A DNA stretch of 64,000 nt, taken from contig NC_091966.1 in the NCBI RefSeq assembly GCF_036711975.1, positions 9,617,501 to 9,681,500 on the forward strand, written 5' to 3'. Below, piece by piece: positions 11,501-22,321 of this stretch (its first letter is position 1; every line of letters starts with the position of its first letter). Origin of the DNA: Onthophagus taurus. Lineage: Eukaryota > Arthropoda > Insecta > Coleoptera > Scarabaeidae. A program made the position numbers and the translations under genes. The notes beneath the pieces are model-generated. The model ran no database searches and was not told where the DNA came from. It saw only the letters and a list, made by a program, of their open reading frames with translations.

Positions 11501-14500
11501 GATAGCAGCTCAGGCGGGAAAGGTTTAAATGCGTTCTCGAGATGTTTTGAGAAGGCCTCGCCTTTTTCTTTGTCATTTATGACATAGAAAATAAACTCAT
11601 CTTTAATTGGATGTATCGTTGCGGTCTTGTAAGTCTGCTTGTGGCTTTCCAAAGCCTTAAAAAAAGCAAATTGTCTTTTATTCGCTGCCAATTTTCTTTG
11701 ACTAATGAAGAAATTATACCTTTCCCTATTGGTGTTTCATAACCTGGGGTTGCATGCTGCTTGTATTTCGTAAAAAACGGAAACGGCGGGAGGAAGACAT
11801 ATACAGGGGAGGAGAAGAATCAGAATTAGCAATGAAGAAGGGAAGCCAATAACTCTCGAGGAGGTGTAAGACGCCATCAATAAAATGAAAAATGGAAAGG
11901 CAGCTGGGGAGAACAAAATAGTACCAGAAATGATGCAGACAGCAAGCATGGTATTGGCCGAAGAAATTAAAGAACTGTTCCAATTGGTATGGAGATTAGG
12001 GTGGATATCAGCACATTTTCAAAGAAACATAATCATCCCGTTAAGAGTAAAATCGGCACAAATTCTTTCAAACGGACTTTCGATACAATGACCTGTGTGT
12101 ATTTTTTTGTGACGAGCATAAATTTGTTTGCTGCACCCAATGGTTAAAAATGTCGATCAACTTTACAAATACTTCAACAAGGTTGCAATTTTCCAGTTTA
12201 TTTTTTAGCGGAATTAGAACTAGAAGTATTTTGTCCACTTTAGACTTATGTTTTTTGGACTGTTTTGATTTGATCAAGCTTTCTAACAATATTGGCAATG
12301 CTGAATTACTTTCAAATTTTTGCTGTTTATATGATGCAACTCAATTTCACCAGCTACCTCAGTTCGAAATATGTGTTCGTGTCCTAAATAATTTTCGTTC
12401 AAGTTTTTTCATCTGTTGTATCAAAGTCAGGCTGTATCTATGACAGAATTTACTTGATGTTGAATATTAGATGTCGCAACATCTTCTAAAGCAGCATCGA
12501 CATGCTAACAAACCTAAGTCTTAATTTAACTACACTTCCCTACATTCATATAATATACACATCGTTACACTCTGACAGATTTTGGTTCAATGGATCAATT
12601 GTGGTTACCCATAATTGATGACGTCATCAAATAGATTCATTGAATCTTACATCTTCATATTACCTTATTGCATAATATAATTTCTAACATTTTATTTTGT
12701 TAACAGATCACTTCTATTTGTGATATCGTTTTAAATCATACTGCAAATGAAAGTCCTTGGTTATTTGATCATCCAGAAGCAACTTACAATTGTCTGGATT
12801 GTCCCTACATGAGACCAGCATATTTATTAGATGGAGCCCTTTATCAATTTTCAAGAGATGTTGGAAGGGGTTTGTATGAAAATAGAGGAATTCCAAGGGA
12901 AATTTGTACGCCGGATCACTTGAATGTATAAATAATTAAAATAAAGATGAAATAATTTATTTTATTTAACAACATTGTAGGCGATTCGTTACACATTGCA
13001 TAGTGAAATTTTGCCGGCTATTCGTTTACATGAAATGTACGTTTGCGATGTTAGCAAATACGTTTCCGAATTTTTAAGCATCGCCAGGAAACGTACTCCG
13101 GGATCGACTAGTACCGATCAAATCACTTTAAGTAAAAAATTAAAATTGATTCAAGATCAAAAATATCGGAGATTGGCTGCAAAAATTGATATGGATTTGG
13201 CGTTAGAAACTTACAACATTTATAGGTAAATATTATATTTAAAAAACTTAAAAATTAAGTTTTATTTTTAGGCCTGATTCTTTTGATGAAGAAACTCGTT
13301 TAAAAAAGTGTTCAGAAGATTTCAAACGTAAATTGGACGAGCTAAATGGAGAAGCGATTAATGAGATTGGAGTTCATTTAAATGCTGCTGTTGATAATTG
13401 TATTTCCGGTATTCGTTATTTCCGAGTACAACCTGACGGGCCGAGAATTAAAGAAGTTTCGCTTAAAAATCCGTTAGTTTATCGTTATTTCACCGATTAC
13501 GATGATCCAAGAAGCATAAAAGAACACGAAAACATAATGTACAGCGAAAAATCGAAATATCTTATGGCCCATAATGGTTGGGTTATGAATTCTGATCCTT
13601 TAAAAAATTTCGCGGCTCCAGATTCGAACGTGTATTTGCGAAGAGAATTAATAGCTTGGGGCGATAGCGTGAAATTACGTTATGGTGAAAAACCGGAAGA
13701 TTGTCCTTATTTATGGCAACATATGAGAAATTATGTTGAACAAACTGTCCAAATTTTCGATGGAGTACGTTTAGATAATTGTCATTCAACTCCAATTCCT
13801 GTAGCTGAATATTTACTCGATTGTGCAAGAAAAGTTCGACCGGATTTATATGTAGTTGCTGAATTATTTACTAATTCGGATCAAAAAGATAACATATTTG
13901 TTAATCGATTAGGAATTACTTCATTAATAAGGGGTTAGTTAATTAATTTTATTTAAAAATTCCATGTTCATAGATAAATTCGGGGTTGGGTTGTCTATAT
14001 GATGTATAAATCAAGGGCGGTAGTTCTAGTTTTAATTGTTGTTCAGCGCTAGATTGTTATATATTTTTATTCAACAAAAAATAGAACTAACACTAGACCT
14101 AGAACTAGAAACATTCGGGTTTAGCCTATGCTACTGTTAGTTCTAATGCTGGTGTTAGTTCTAGTTTTAGTTGTTATTCAGCGTTAGATTGTTGTACATT
14201 TTAACAATACACCTACAACAAGAAAGTTTTGGACACTCCTTCCCTGTATTAGTCAGTTATATCGAGATTTGACTCTAATGTAAATAATTTATTTTATAGA
14301 GGCTATGGCTGCTTGGGATGCCCACGAAGAAGGCCGATTAATTTATCGATTTGGTTGTGATCCTGTTGGCGCTTTTTACCAACCAAATATTAGACCTTTA
14401 GTTCCTTCAATAGCCCACGCTATCTTCTTGGATCTCACTCACGATAATCCATCACCAGTTCAAAAACGTTCAGTTTTTGATCTTTTGCCATCAACTGCTT

Positions 14501-17500
14501 TAGTAAATATGGCTAATTGTGCAAGCGGATCAAATAGAGGTTACGACGAATTGGTACCTCATCATGTAAGACTTCAACATTATAATTTTATCACTTGAAA
14601 TCATTTTAATTTATTTAATTCAGATTCATGTGGTTGATGAGAAACGTCAATACACTGAATGGACGGACGAACCTAAAAACATAATTTACGATAATCCTAA
14701 ATTCGTATCAAGAAATTCTGGAATTATAGCCGCAAAAAAAGCTTTAAACGATCTTCATTTTCAATTGGGTTTAAATGGTTACGATCAGGTTTACGTAGAT
14801 CAAATGGACGCGGATATCGTCGCAGTTACCCGACACAATCCAAGTGCTCACGAAAGTGTGATTATGGTCGCTTTTACCGCTTTTAATCATCCCGATCCGA
14901 ACGAAGAAATTTACCAAAGAAACATAAAACCGTTAACTGTCGAAGGAACTTTAGATGAAATTATTATTGAAGCTTCGATTGGGCATATTGCGGGAATGGG
15001 TGGAACTGGATCAAGATATGCAAGAATAAATAGTTTCGATAAAGACACTCATTACATTAACGGTTTAAATGAGTATGGATTAACAATGCGGCAGCATATC
15101 CAATTATCTGAATCGGATGTTTTTAAATGGATTGATACAGATCGAACGCACGTAACCGTTTTGGGATTTAAAAATTTTAAACCCGGTTCAATCGTAGCGA
15201 TAAAAGTTTCTATGCCAAAAATGGTCAGAGAATCGATTCGTTATGTTCGAGATCTTTTAACATCGTTTTCACGAAACGACGCGAGAAGTTTAACGCAAGT
15301 CGTTAACCAAATGAGTCTCGCCGATATTAATAGAGCTTTATATCGATGCGATCAAGAAGAAAGAGATGAAGGCCATAATAGCGGCGTTTACAGCATTCCA
15401 AATTATGGACCTTTGGTTTATTGCGGACTACAAGGAATCATTTCATTATTAGCTAAAATTCGACCTACAAACGATTTGGGACATCCATTATGTTGTAACT
15501 TACGCGAAGGTGATTGGTTAATTGATTACATCTGGAGAAGGCTTCAATTAGATGAAGGAACGAAACCTTTAGGAATTTGGTTCGAAGAAAATACAATTCA
15601 ATTGAAACGTCTCCCGAGATATTTAGTTCCTTGTTACTTTGATGCGATTATTACTGGGGTTTTTACTGTTGTTTTAGATCATGCATTTAATTTGATGTCT
15701 GAGTAAGTTATTTTTTTTTTTTTTTTGTTAAAACAGTGTCGGGGAATATTATTTTTTGATTAGGTTCGTGAGGAATGGATCTACTTTTGTTCGAGCTTTA
15801 GCAATGGGATCTGTACAATTTGGAGCTTTTATCAGATCGGCTAATTTACCAATGTTATCGCCAGATATTGCACCTCCTAGACCACCACAAAGGAGAAATG
15901 AAAGAGGAAATTTAATACAATCTTGTATATCATTAGCAGCAGGTAAGTTTTGACACTCAGTTATTTTATTGAATAGTAAGTGTTAAAAAGGGTTATGTCT
16001 ACCCAACATTACCAAGTTTTTATAGAATGTTATTAAGTTTTCAAATTTGCTGTGCTTTTTCATAAATTCACTTTCATCATGATGGATTTATCTGTCAAGT
16101 TTGCAATGGTCGGAGTTTCTTCTGGTGCACATCTGGGTTGTTAAAGTATGTTCAAGAAAGAGAATTAGACTATGAAGACTGCAGACCTTAAGAGAACGCC
16201 CAGAATTACTTTGAACAAATTAGAAAATTACAAGAAAAATTCTGAAAATGTACTGACAGGATTAGAAGTAACAAGAAAAGTCTGAAAATACACTGATAGG
16301 TTTATAGATGGCATGAACAAGTTTGAAATAATGTTGGCATGACTTCTCACTTTTGCAAATTGCCAGAAATTATTCTGACTGAATTTCAAACTAGAAGAGA
16401 ATGTCTGGAAATACGATGTTCGAATTGCAGACTGCAAGAAAAAAATCTGAAATTCCACTGACCGGATTCTAGGTAACAATAAAAACTCTGAAATTACAGT
16501 GACAGATTCCTAGGCAGCAAGAAGAAGTATGAAATAAACAACGTAAAGAAGTCTATAATAACGCTGATGAGGCTCCTTACTATAGCAAAATGTCAGAAAT
16601 CACACTGAATGAATTCTAAACTAGAACAGGATATCTTGAAATACGCTAGCCGAGTTCCAAACTGCAAGAAAAAATGTGGAATTGTATTTACCAGATTCCA
16701 GGTAGCAAGAAAAAGCTGGGTATACAATGACAGGTATTTAGACAGCAAAAAGAAGTCTGAAATAATGCTGGCAGAACTGTGCATTTTAGCAAAATCTTAG
16801 GAATTAGATTGACCCAGAACAAGATGTCTGGAATTACTCTAACGAAATTCCAAAATGCAAGAAAAAAATTAGAATTGCACTGACTTGATACTAGGTAACA
16901 AGAACAAGTTTAGAAATACACTGACAGGTTTCTAGATAGCAAGAAGTCTAAAATAACCTTGGAAAGACATCGGACTTTAAAAAATCCCAGGAATTACATT
17001 GACCTAATTCCAAATTAGATGAAGATATCTCGGAAATACGATGACGAAATTCCAAACTGCAAAAAGCAATCTGAAATTGCACTGACCGTATTCTAGGGAA
17101 CAAGAAGTCCGAAATAACGCTGGCAAGACTCCTCAGTTTAAGAAAACGCCGAATTCTAAATTATAAAAATAAGTCTGGAATTACTCTGACCGAATTGTAG
17201 GTAACAGGAAGTCTGGAAATACACTGACAGGCTATTAGACAGCAAGAAAGTAGACTCTGAAATAACAGTGGCAAAGCCCAACACTTTAAGAAAATGTGCG
17301 AAATTACTCTAACGAATTTTCAAACTAGTACAAGATGTCCGGAAATACAGTAAAAACATTCCAAAGAGCAAGACAAATCAAGAAATTGCACTGATCAATT
17401 TCTAAACAGCAACAACAAGTCTGAAATAACATTGGGAAGACACCAAATTTTAAGAAATTGTCAGGAATTACACTGACAATGTTCCAAACTAAAGTTGGAC

Positions 17501-20500
17501 TATTGAAACTGATTCCAAACAGTTATTAATTTAGTACATTTTTGATAAAAATCGCACTGAAAATATCGATATCAATACCGAAAATGGATCCTTTACTTCA
17601 TTGAATAGATAACTACATAGCTCCATAAACAGTTCTTTCATTATCCAATATGGCCATGTTTTGTTAAAAAGCTAACTTGAAAATAATTTAAAAATCCTTG
17701 ATAATACAGATGCGTTTTTCAAGCAAAATTTGAAAATTTTTGGAAAATCTTAACAATCAGCAGGAGGTTTTTGAAATTACTCCGAGAGTTTTTGAAAGAA
17801 CAGATGCATGTTAGGTAAATCCCAGACATCCATAAAAATCTTAAGATGTAAATGTTGACTTAACTCTAATGAATGCTTTCAATCTAATACGCAAACATAC
17901 TTGAAAATTCCTCAAACTCTTAGAAATAATCTGAAAACTTTCTGCTAACTAACTTTTGAAAATACTCCACGATCTTCGAATAACCAGAAACATCATAAAA
18001 TCTATATAATATAAAATTAATAAAATATATTTGGTTACTTTTGAAAATCCTCAATTATCGTCAATAACTTTTTCAAGAAAAATCATGGAAAATCTACAAG
18101 AATTCTTCAAAATTTCTGAAATTGCTTGGAGACCCATTGAAAATCATCTAATATTTCTTGGACCGAAACTCATGACGCATCCAAATAAATTCCAAGAATT
18201 CTTTGAAATCCTTGAAAATAAGAATAATAAGAATATATAAGAATCTTTGCAAATATACCATTTTCTTGAAGTGTTCCGAAAGTCCTTCTAAACTTTGTAA
18301 ATCCTCTAAAATACTTTAAAATATCCCAAAGTCCTTGGAAATCTTCTATAAATGCTTGAAAATAGTCCAAAAATCCTTGATTGCTTGAAATTCAAGCATC
18401 TTTGAAAATTTTTCCAGAAACTCTTAGAAATGTTAGGACTTCCTTGTAAAAGCAAATATATCTTATATAAATCCCGGTAACTCTTAAGTTTTTCTTGGAA
18501 ATCTTCGAATGTTTAAAAGAAAATTTATCAGATACTTTGAAAATACTTAAAATCTATTGAAAACTTTCTAAAAGCTCTTAAAAATGGAGATCATCTCCAA
18601 TAAATCTCAGAAACTACTAAAAATCAGTTGTACATGGAAAATCCTCTAAAAATATTGAAATTGCTCTACATAGTATCTCAAATAATACAGGAAATCTTCA
18701 CAACTCTCAAGCAACCCTAAAAAAATGATCGGCAATCAATCAGAATCCTTCAAAACGTCAGAATCTATTTGGAAACTTACTGAAAACAGTTTAAAAATCT
18801 TGGATTTAAACTGAAAATTTTGTATTTAAATCCCTGAAAATATTTGGAAATCTTTAAAGTGACTGTGTCAAAATATCATCAAATCAATTCCTTGAATGAG
18901 TAGCTGCATCTTAAATAAATCCTAGAAATTCTGAAACAGCTTTGGACATCCTTGAAAAACGGTGTAAATTTATTGTAAATCTTCCACATATTCCTAGAAT
19001 TGCAAAAATCCTTGATAATCTACACCTATCATCAAAAACGGCCAGAAGTTTTTAGGGTGTGTCCAAACTTGCGCGCGGCAAAATTGTGTCCTGCGAACGC
19101 TGTATGTTGCTGTCACTCTTGTCGGGTTATGTTTGGACACACCTGTTTTAACAAATGTAATAAAAAGTGTAATAGTTTTGCGTTTTTAATACTACATCAA
19201 AACTATCATTACATTCATCATATTATAACCAACTATTTAATACTTTATATTAATTTATAGGTTTACCACATTTCTCAGTTGGTTATATGCGAAATTGGGG
19301 AAGAGACACCTTTATAGCCCTTCGAGGTCTTCTTTTAATAACAGGTCGATATGACGAAGCAAGATACCACCTTTTAGCGTACGCCGGCTGCTTGCGACAT
19401 GGCTTAATACCAAATTTATTGAGTCAAGGTAAAAATGCTCGTTACAATTGTCGAGATGCCGTTTGGTGGTGGCTCTATTGCATTAAAAGTTACGTCGAAG
19501 AAGCCCCATCTGGTTTAAATATTTTAAAAGATAACGTGATTCGTCTTTTCCCGACCGATGATATCCGCGACGAAGATTTTATGCCGCAACAAAGTTTGCA
19601 TGACGTAATTCAAGAAGCGTTAAAAGTACATTTTCAAGGGTTGATATTTAGGGAAAGAAACGCGGGGAGGCAAATCGATGAGCACATGTCCGATAAAGGT
19701 TTCACGATACAAATTGGGGTACATCCGGAAACTGGGTTTGTTTTTGGCGGTAGTGATGCGAATTGCGGGACGTGGATGGACAAAATGGGGTCGTCGGATA
19801 AAGCGGGAAATCGCGGAAAACCGGCAACCCCTCGAGACGGTTCTGCAATTGAAATTGTCGCTTTAACCAAAGCGGTTGTGCAATGGTTACATGAATTGCA
19901 TATTGACGGTCAATACCCGTATGATGGTGTTGAAAGAGTTGGAAAAAATAATGTTCATACTAAATGGACGTTTGGGCAATGGGCTGAGAGGATACAAAAT
20001 AATTTTGAAAGACATTTTTGGATTAGTCCGGAACCGGTGAAAGGGGAAGAACGACCAGATCTTATTCATAAACGTGGGATGTATAAAGATTGTTATGGGG
20101 CAACCCAAGATTGGTCCGATTTTCAATTGAGATGTAATTACCCCATTGCGATGGCGATTGCACCGGAATTATTCGATTCGGATCATGCTTGGATCGCGTT
20201 ACAAACAGCAGAAAAACAATTAATGGGTCCATTGGGGATGAAAACTTTAGATCCTGATGATTGGGCCTATAATGGTGACTATGACAATTCTAATGATTCC
20301 GATGATATTAAAGTTGCGCACGGATTTAATTATCATCAAGGACCGGTAAATTAATTTTTTTTTGTAAGTTTAAAATTTAATTGATTTTGTTAAGGAATGG
20401 GTTTGGCCAATGGGATACTTTCTAAGGGCGAAATTACATTTTGCTAAAATTCAAGATGAATTAGATGACACTGTGGATAGTATTAAAGGAGTTTTATCGA

Positions 20501-20728
20501 AACATTATTCTGAAATACAAATGTCTGATTGGAAAGGACTCCCTGAGTTGACCAATTCTAATGGAAGCTTTTGTAAGGATAGTTCAAGAACGCAAGCATG
20601 GAGTATGTCTGCAATTTTAGAGGTATCTATTTAATGTGTTGATGAGCTAAAAGTTATAAGTGTTTGATTTTAAGGTTTTATATGATCTGCAACAAATAGA
20701 TGGCAACGAACGGCATACGACAAATTGA
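6858..20728 (+). CDS. AGL: Glycogen debranching enzyme (amylo-alpha-1,6-glucosidase / 4-alpha-glucanotransferase)
   Basis: Fourteen exons: 6858-7082, 8285-8579, 8749-9193, 9246-9447, 9520-9654, 12707-12925, 12981-13225, 13272-13933, 14300-14565, 14624-15702, 15764-15942, 19261-20345, 20395-20622, 20675-20728; total 1,772 residues (human about 1,532). The bifunctional cytosolic enzyme removes glycogen branches by transferring a short glucan and then cleaving the alpha-1,6-linked glucose. Seen: transferase motifs [20 protein letters not shown] and [10 protein letters not shown], and glucosidase-half motifs [22 protein letters not shown] and [15 protein letters not shown]. The part matching vertebrate AGL begins near M8868 in exon 3. 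Exons 1-2 and the first 39 codons of exon 3 are an extra leader of about 212 residues with one hydrophobic segment, [18 protein letters not shown] (near residues 50-67). The stop UGA is followed by C and then a long frame in phase. Introns 5 and 11 are about 3 kb and repeat-filled. Confidence 0.95.
7171..7868. mobile_element. Foldback MITE with TA target duplication
   Basis: Inside AGL intron 2. The ends are inverted: the left starts CAGGGTCGCTGATA and the right ends in its near-complement TATC-AGCGACTCTG, each flanked by TA. The inverted arms run about 250 bp (roughly 7171-7430 and 7610-7868) and include a second internal CAGGGTCAGT / ACTGATCCTG pair. There is no open frame. The TA duplication and absence of coding sequence suggest a non-autonomous Tc1/mariner-type element. 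Confidence 0.8.
11470..11691 (-). mobile_element. LINE fragment (Jockey-like linker before RT)
   Basis: In AGL intron 5. The minus-strand frame carries the [20 protein letters not shown] signature that lies between the endonuclease and reverse transcriptase domains of Jockey-like non-LTR retrotransposons. Only this part of the element is present, and no RT core follows in this orientation. It is a short dead fragment lying beside another LINE piece of opposite orientation. Confidence 0.65.
11799..12090 (+). mobile_element. LINE reverse transcriptase fragment
   Basis: The plus-strand frame from about 11885 reads [18 protein letters not shown] followed by an EELFQLVW-type stretch and RNIIIPL. 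This is the start of the RT domain of non-LTR elements (usual form: [18 protein letters not shown]). The fragment ends soon after and has an interrupted frame upstream. It is a decayed intronic insertion. Confidence 0.75.
14005..14210. repeat. Small inverted-repeat elements with GGCTAAACCCGAATG-type ends
   Basis: In AGL intron 8. Stretches rich in TAGTTCTAG and AACTAACACTAGA surround the end motif ACATTCGGGTTTAGCC near 14112-14127. The same family recurs at 55360-55990, where one copy has both ends. No coding content. The copies here look partial or nested head-to-tail. Confidence 0.65.
16190..17500. repeat. Degenerate minisatellite in AGL intron 11 (first array)
   Basis: About 1.3 kb of diverged short repeats. 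Recurrent words include CACTGAC, AATTCCAAACTAGAA, GCAAGAAAAAA, AGTCTGAAATAA and CTAGGTAGCAAGAA, returning in the same order. The larger period looks like roughly 150-230 bp with many internal changes. No protein-coding signal. The plus-strand open frames here are short and carry only repeat translations. Confidence 0.6.
17680..18985. repeat. Degenerate minisatellite in AGL intron 11 (second array)
   Basis: A second, different array follows the first. Words such as TTGAAAATCCT, AAATCTTGGAAA, TCTTAGAAAT and CCTTGAAAAT return at intervals of roughly 20-40 bp with heavy divergence. It carries no coding signal, and with the first array it makes up most of the 3.3-kb intron. Confidence 0.55.
19055..19145. 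repeat. Tiny inverted-repeat element (GTGTGTCCAAAC ends)
   Basis: About 90 bp with GTGTGTCCAAAC at 19057-19068 and its exact complement GTTTGGACACAC at 19131-19142. The interior is GC-richer than the surrounding intron. It may be a very small MITE or the solo ends of a hAT-like element; I could not define a target-site duplication. Confidence 0.5.
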
Positions 20729-21688
20729 CTGCACGTTTTAGAGGGGGAACAATTAAAAAATGCCTATAGACCACACAGACAAAAAATACCCCCACCCCAT
20801 TTTCAAAATGTCCCAGCGTTCGATAGAAATAAAAAGTATTTCGTTTTGAATAAAAAGAAAACGTTGATTCGCGCAGGTAGCAAATTTTTTAAAAACAAAT
20901 TGAGGGGTAACATAGAACGCAAGAAAAACCCGACGTTTAAACACGCTCTGTTTAAAAAACAGTACAAAATGAGGAAACCAAAAACGGTTGTTTGTTTTCC
21001 GAACATCTACAGCGATTTGTATTTTAAACACGGCGAACCGTTATATGGGCAGTTATTTAATTATAACGAAATTTTCTTCACCGAAAATTCATCGACGTTG
21101 TTACGATTATTTAATTGTACGCAAAAAGGTATTAATTATATGCCTGTTGTAACAAGACCATCACCTGCCTTCGATTTTCCCGGTGTCCTTCTCGTGTCTT
21201 CCGTTAGTTTCATAAAAAATCCGAATGTTTTTACGAATTTGAATTATAGAGTGAATAAGGGCTCGTTTAATGATTACAAACCGATGATAACTTTAAGCAC
21301 AATTGCCGTTACTGAATATTTTCCTAGGATACAAATAGACTATAAAATTGGGCGTGTATGTGCGGGATCAAATAAAATAGTTCCTCCAAGTAGAAGTCTT
21401 GCTACATTGGAAGCGATTTCACCTTGTTGCGCTGAGGAAGTTCCAGCTCGTTGCGTACCGACAATAACGAAACAAGAAGAAATTGTTGCTGAAGAACGTG
21501 CGTTAGTTCCTAAAGAAAAAAATGTTTTGTTATTGGAACCTTTGTTATTACAAAAGATGTCTCATAAATCACCGGAATCCCAGCGACAACAACGCGTCGA
21601 GTTTAATAAGAATGTTCGACTGTTGATATTGTATTCTTTTTTATGCTTTGCTTTGGCGATAATTATATTCTTTTCAATTTACTTATAA
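20729..21688 (+). CDS. Long open frame in phase with AGL after its UGA: read-through extension or alternative terminal exon
   Basis: Unrecognised. From the codon after the AGL stop (UGA CUG) the same frame stays open for 319 codons to a TAA. The first quarter is very basic. The middle looks like folded protein (VVCFPNIYSDLYFKHGEPL; later NSSTLLRLFNCT). The C-terminus is a single hydrophobic segment (LLILYSFLCFALAIIIF) with a very short tail, as in tail-anchored proteins. No in-frame ATG occurs before about 20969, which argues against a free-standing cistron. A plausible splice acceptor, GTTTTAG, ends at 20741. Joined to AGL exon 13 (phase 0) it would stop almost at once, but it is in phase with exon 2, 8 or 11 donors. 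AATAAA lies at 21777. The ORF is real beyond chance for this AT content; its mode of expression is inference. Confidence 0.65.
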   Translation: MHVLEGEQLKNAYRPHRQKIPPPHFQNVPAFDRNKKYFVLNKKKTLIRAGSKFFKNKLRGNIERKKNPTFKHALFKKQYKMRKPKTVVCFPNIYSDLYFKHGEPLYGQLFNYNEIFFTENSSTLLRLFNCTQKGINYMPVVTRPSPAFDFPGVLLVSSVSFIKNPNVFTNLNYRVNKGSFNDYKPMITLSTIAVTEYFPRIQIDYKIGRVCAGSNKIVPPSRSLATLEAISPCCAEEVPARCVPTITKQEEIVAEERALVPKEKNVLLLEPLLLQKMSHKSPESQRQQRVEFNKNVRLLILYSFLCFALAIIIFFSIYL

Positions 21689-21766
21689 GATATATAAGCA
21701 ATGATTTATGTAACCGTCCTTTATATATGTATAACTAAAATGAAAGATTGTTATTTTTTAAGGTAT

Positions 21767-21853
21767 AAGAATTAAAAATAAAATAAGTTCATTTATAATG
21801 TCTATTGATTTGTAATTACTCAGTATATGAAGGGTAAAACAAAATAAAAATTA
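21767..21853. repeat. Copy 1 of a ~90-bp direct repeat flanking the satellite region
   Basis: This stretch, just after the AGL-side gene end, closely matches 23208-23297, including TTATAATGTCTATTGATTTG, TAATTACTCA and AAACAAAATAAAAATT. The second copy lies in the 3' end of NOP56. The pair brackets the hairpin and tandem repeats between them. Confidence 0.75.
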
Positions 21854-22183
21854 TATCAATATTATAATATTATATCACTATTATATCAATAGCCACTTAT
21901 TATAAATCGCATTACGATATTCAGAAAAACAGATCTTTCTTTCATTACAACATATGTAAATAAACATTGCGCGCAGTACATTTTGAGTGGGGTCTACCTT
22001 TGGCAGAACAATCTTCACAACTTCCTTGTTCTTTTGAACTTGCGCTATGACATTTTCGTGGACGCAGTAAAATTGAATATTTATTTATCAGACCTGTAGC
22101 TACAGAATGACGAAATTCTGGTAGAATATTGAGAAAAAACATATTGAGCAAAAGCTAACATTTTCGCATCTCTTATCAATCTA

Positions 22184-22318
22184 AAGGTGCCTTTTGTGCG
22201 AACGAGATTTGAAGAAACGGAGATTCGTTTGATTGGCTGTACTGGCGTCACGTGATCGTCATCAGCCAATCAGACGAATTTCCGTTTCTCCAAATCTCCT
22301 TCGCACTAAAGGCACCTT
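22184..22318. repeat. Hairpin-forming inverted repeat
   Basis: Arms of about 57 bp (22184-22240 and 22262-22318) are near-perfect reverse complements around a ~20-bp GC-containing loop. The left arm starts AAGGTGCCTTTTGTGCG and the right arm ends CGCACTAAAGGCACCTT. No coding content. It resembles a small MITE placed directly before the 190-bp satellite. Confidence 0.75.
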
Positions 22319-22321
22319 AAA

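Noticed and set aside
20846-21031. Minus-strand open frames opposite the AGL 3' frame
   Set aside because: Rich in Phe/Leu because the plus strand is lysine-rich; no ATG context or splice signals, and no motif.
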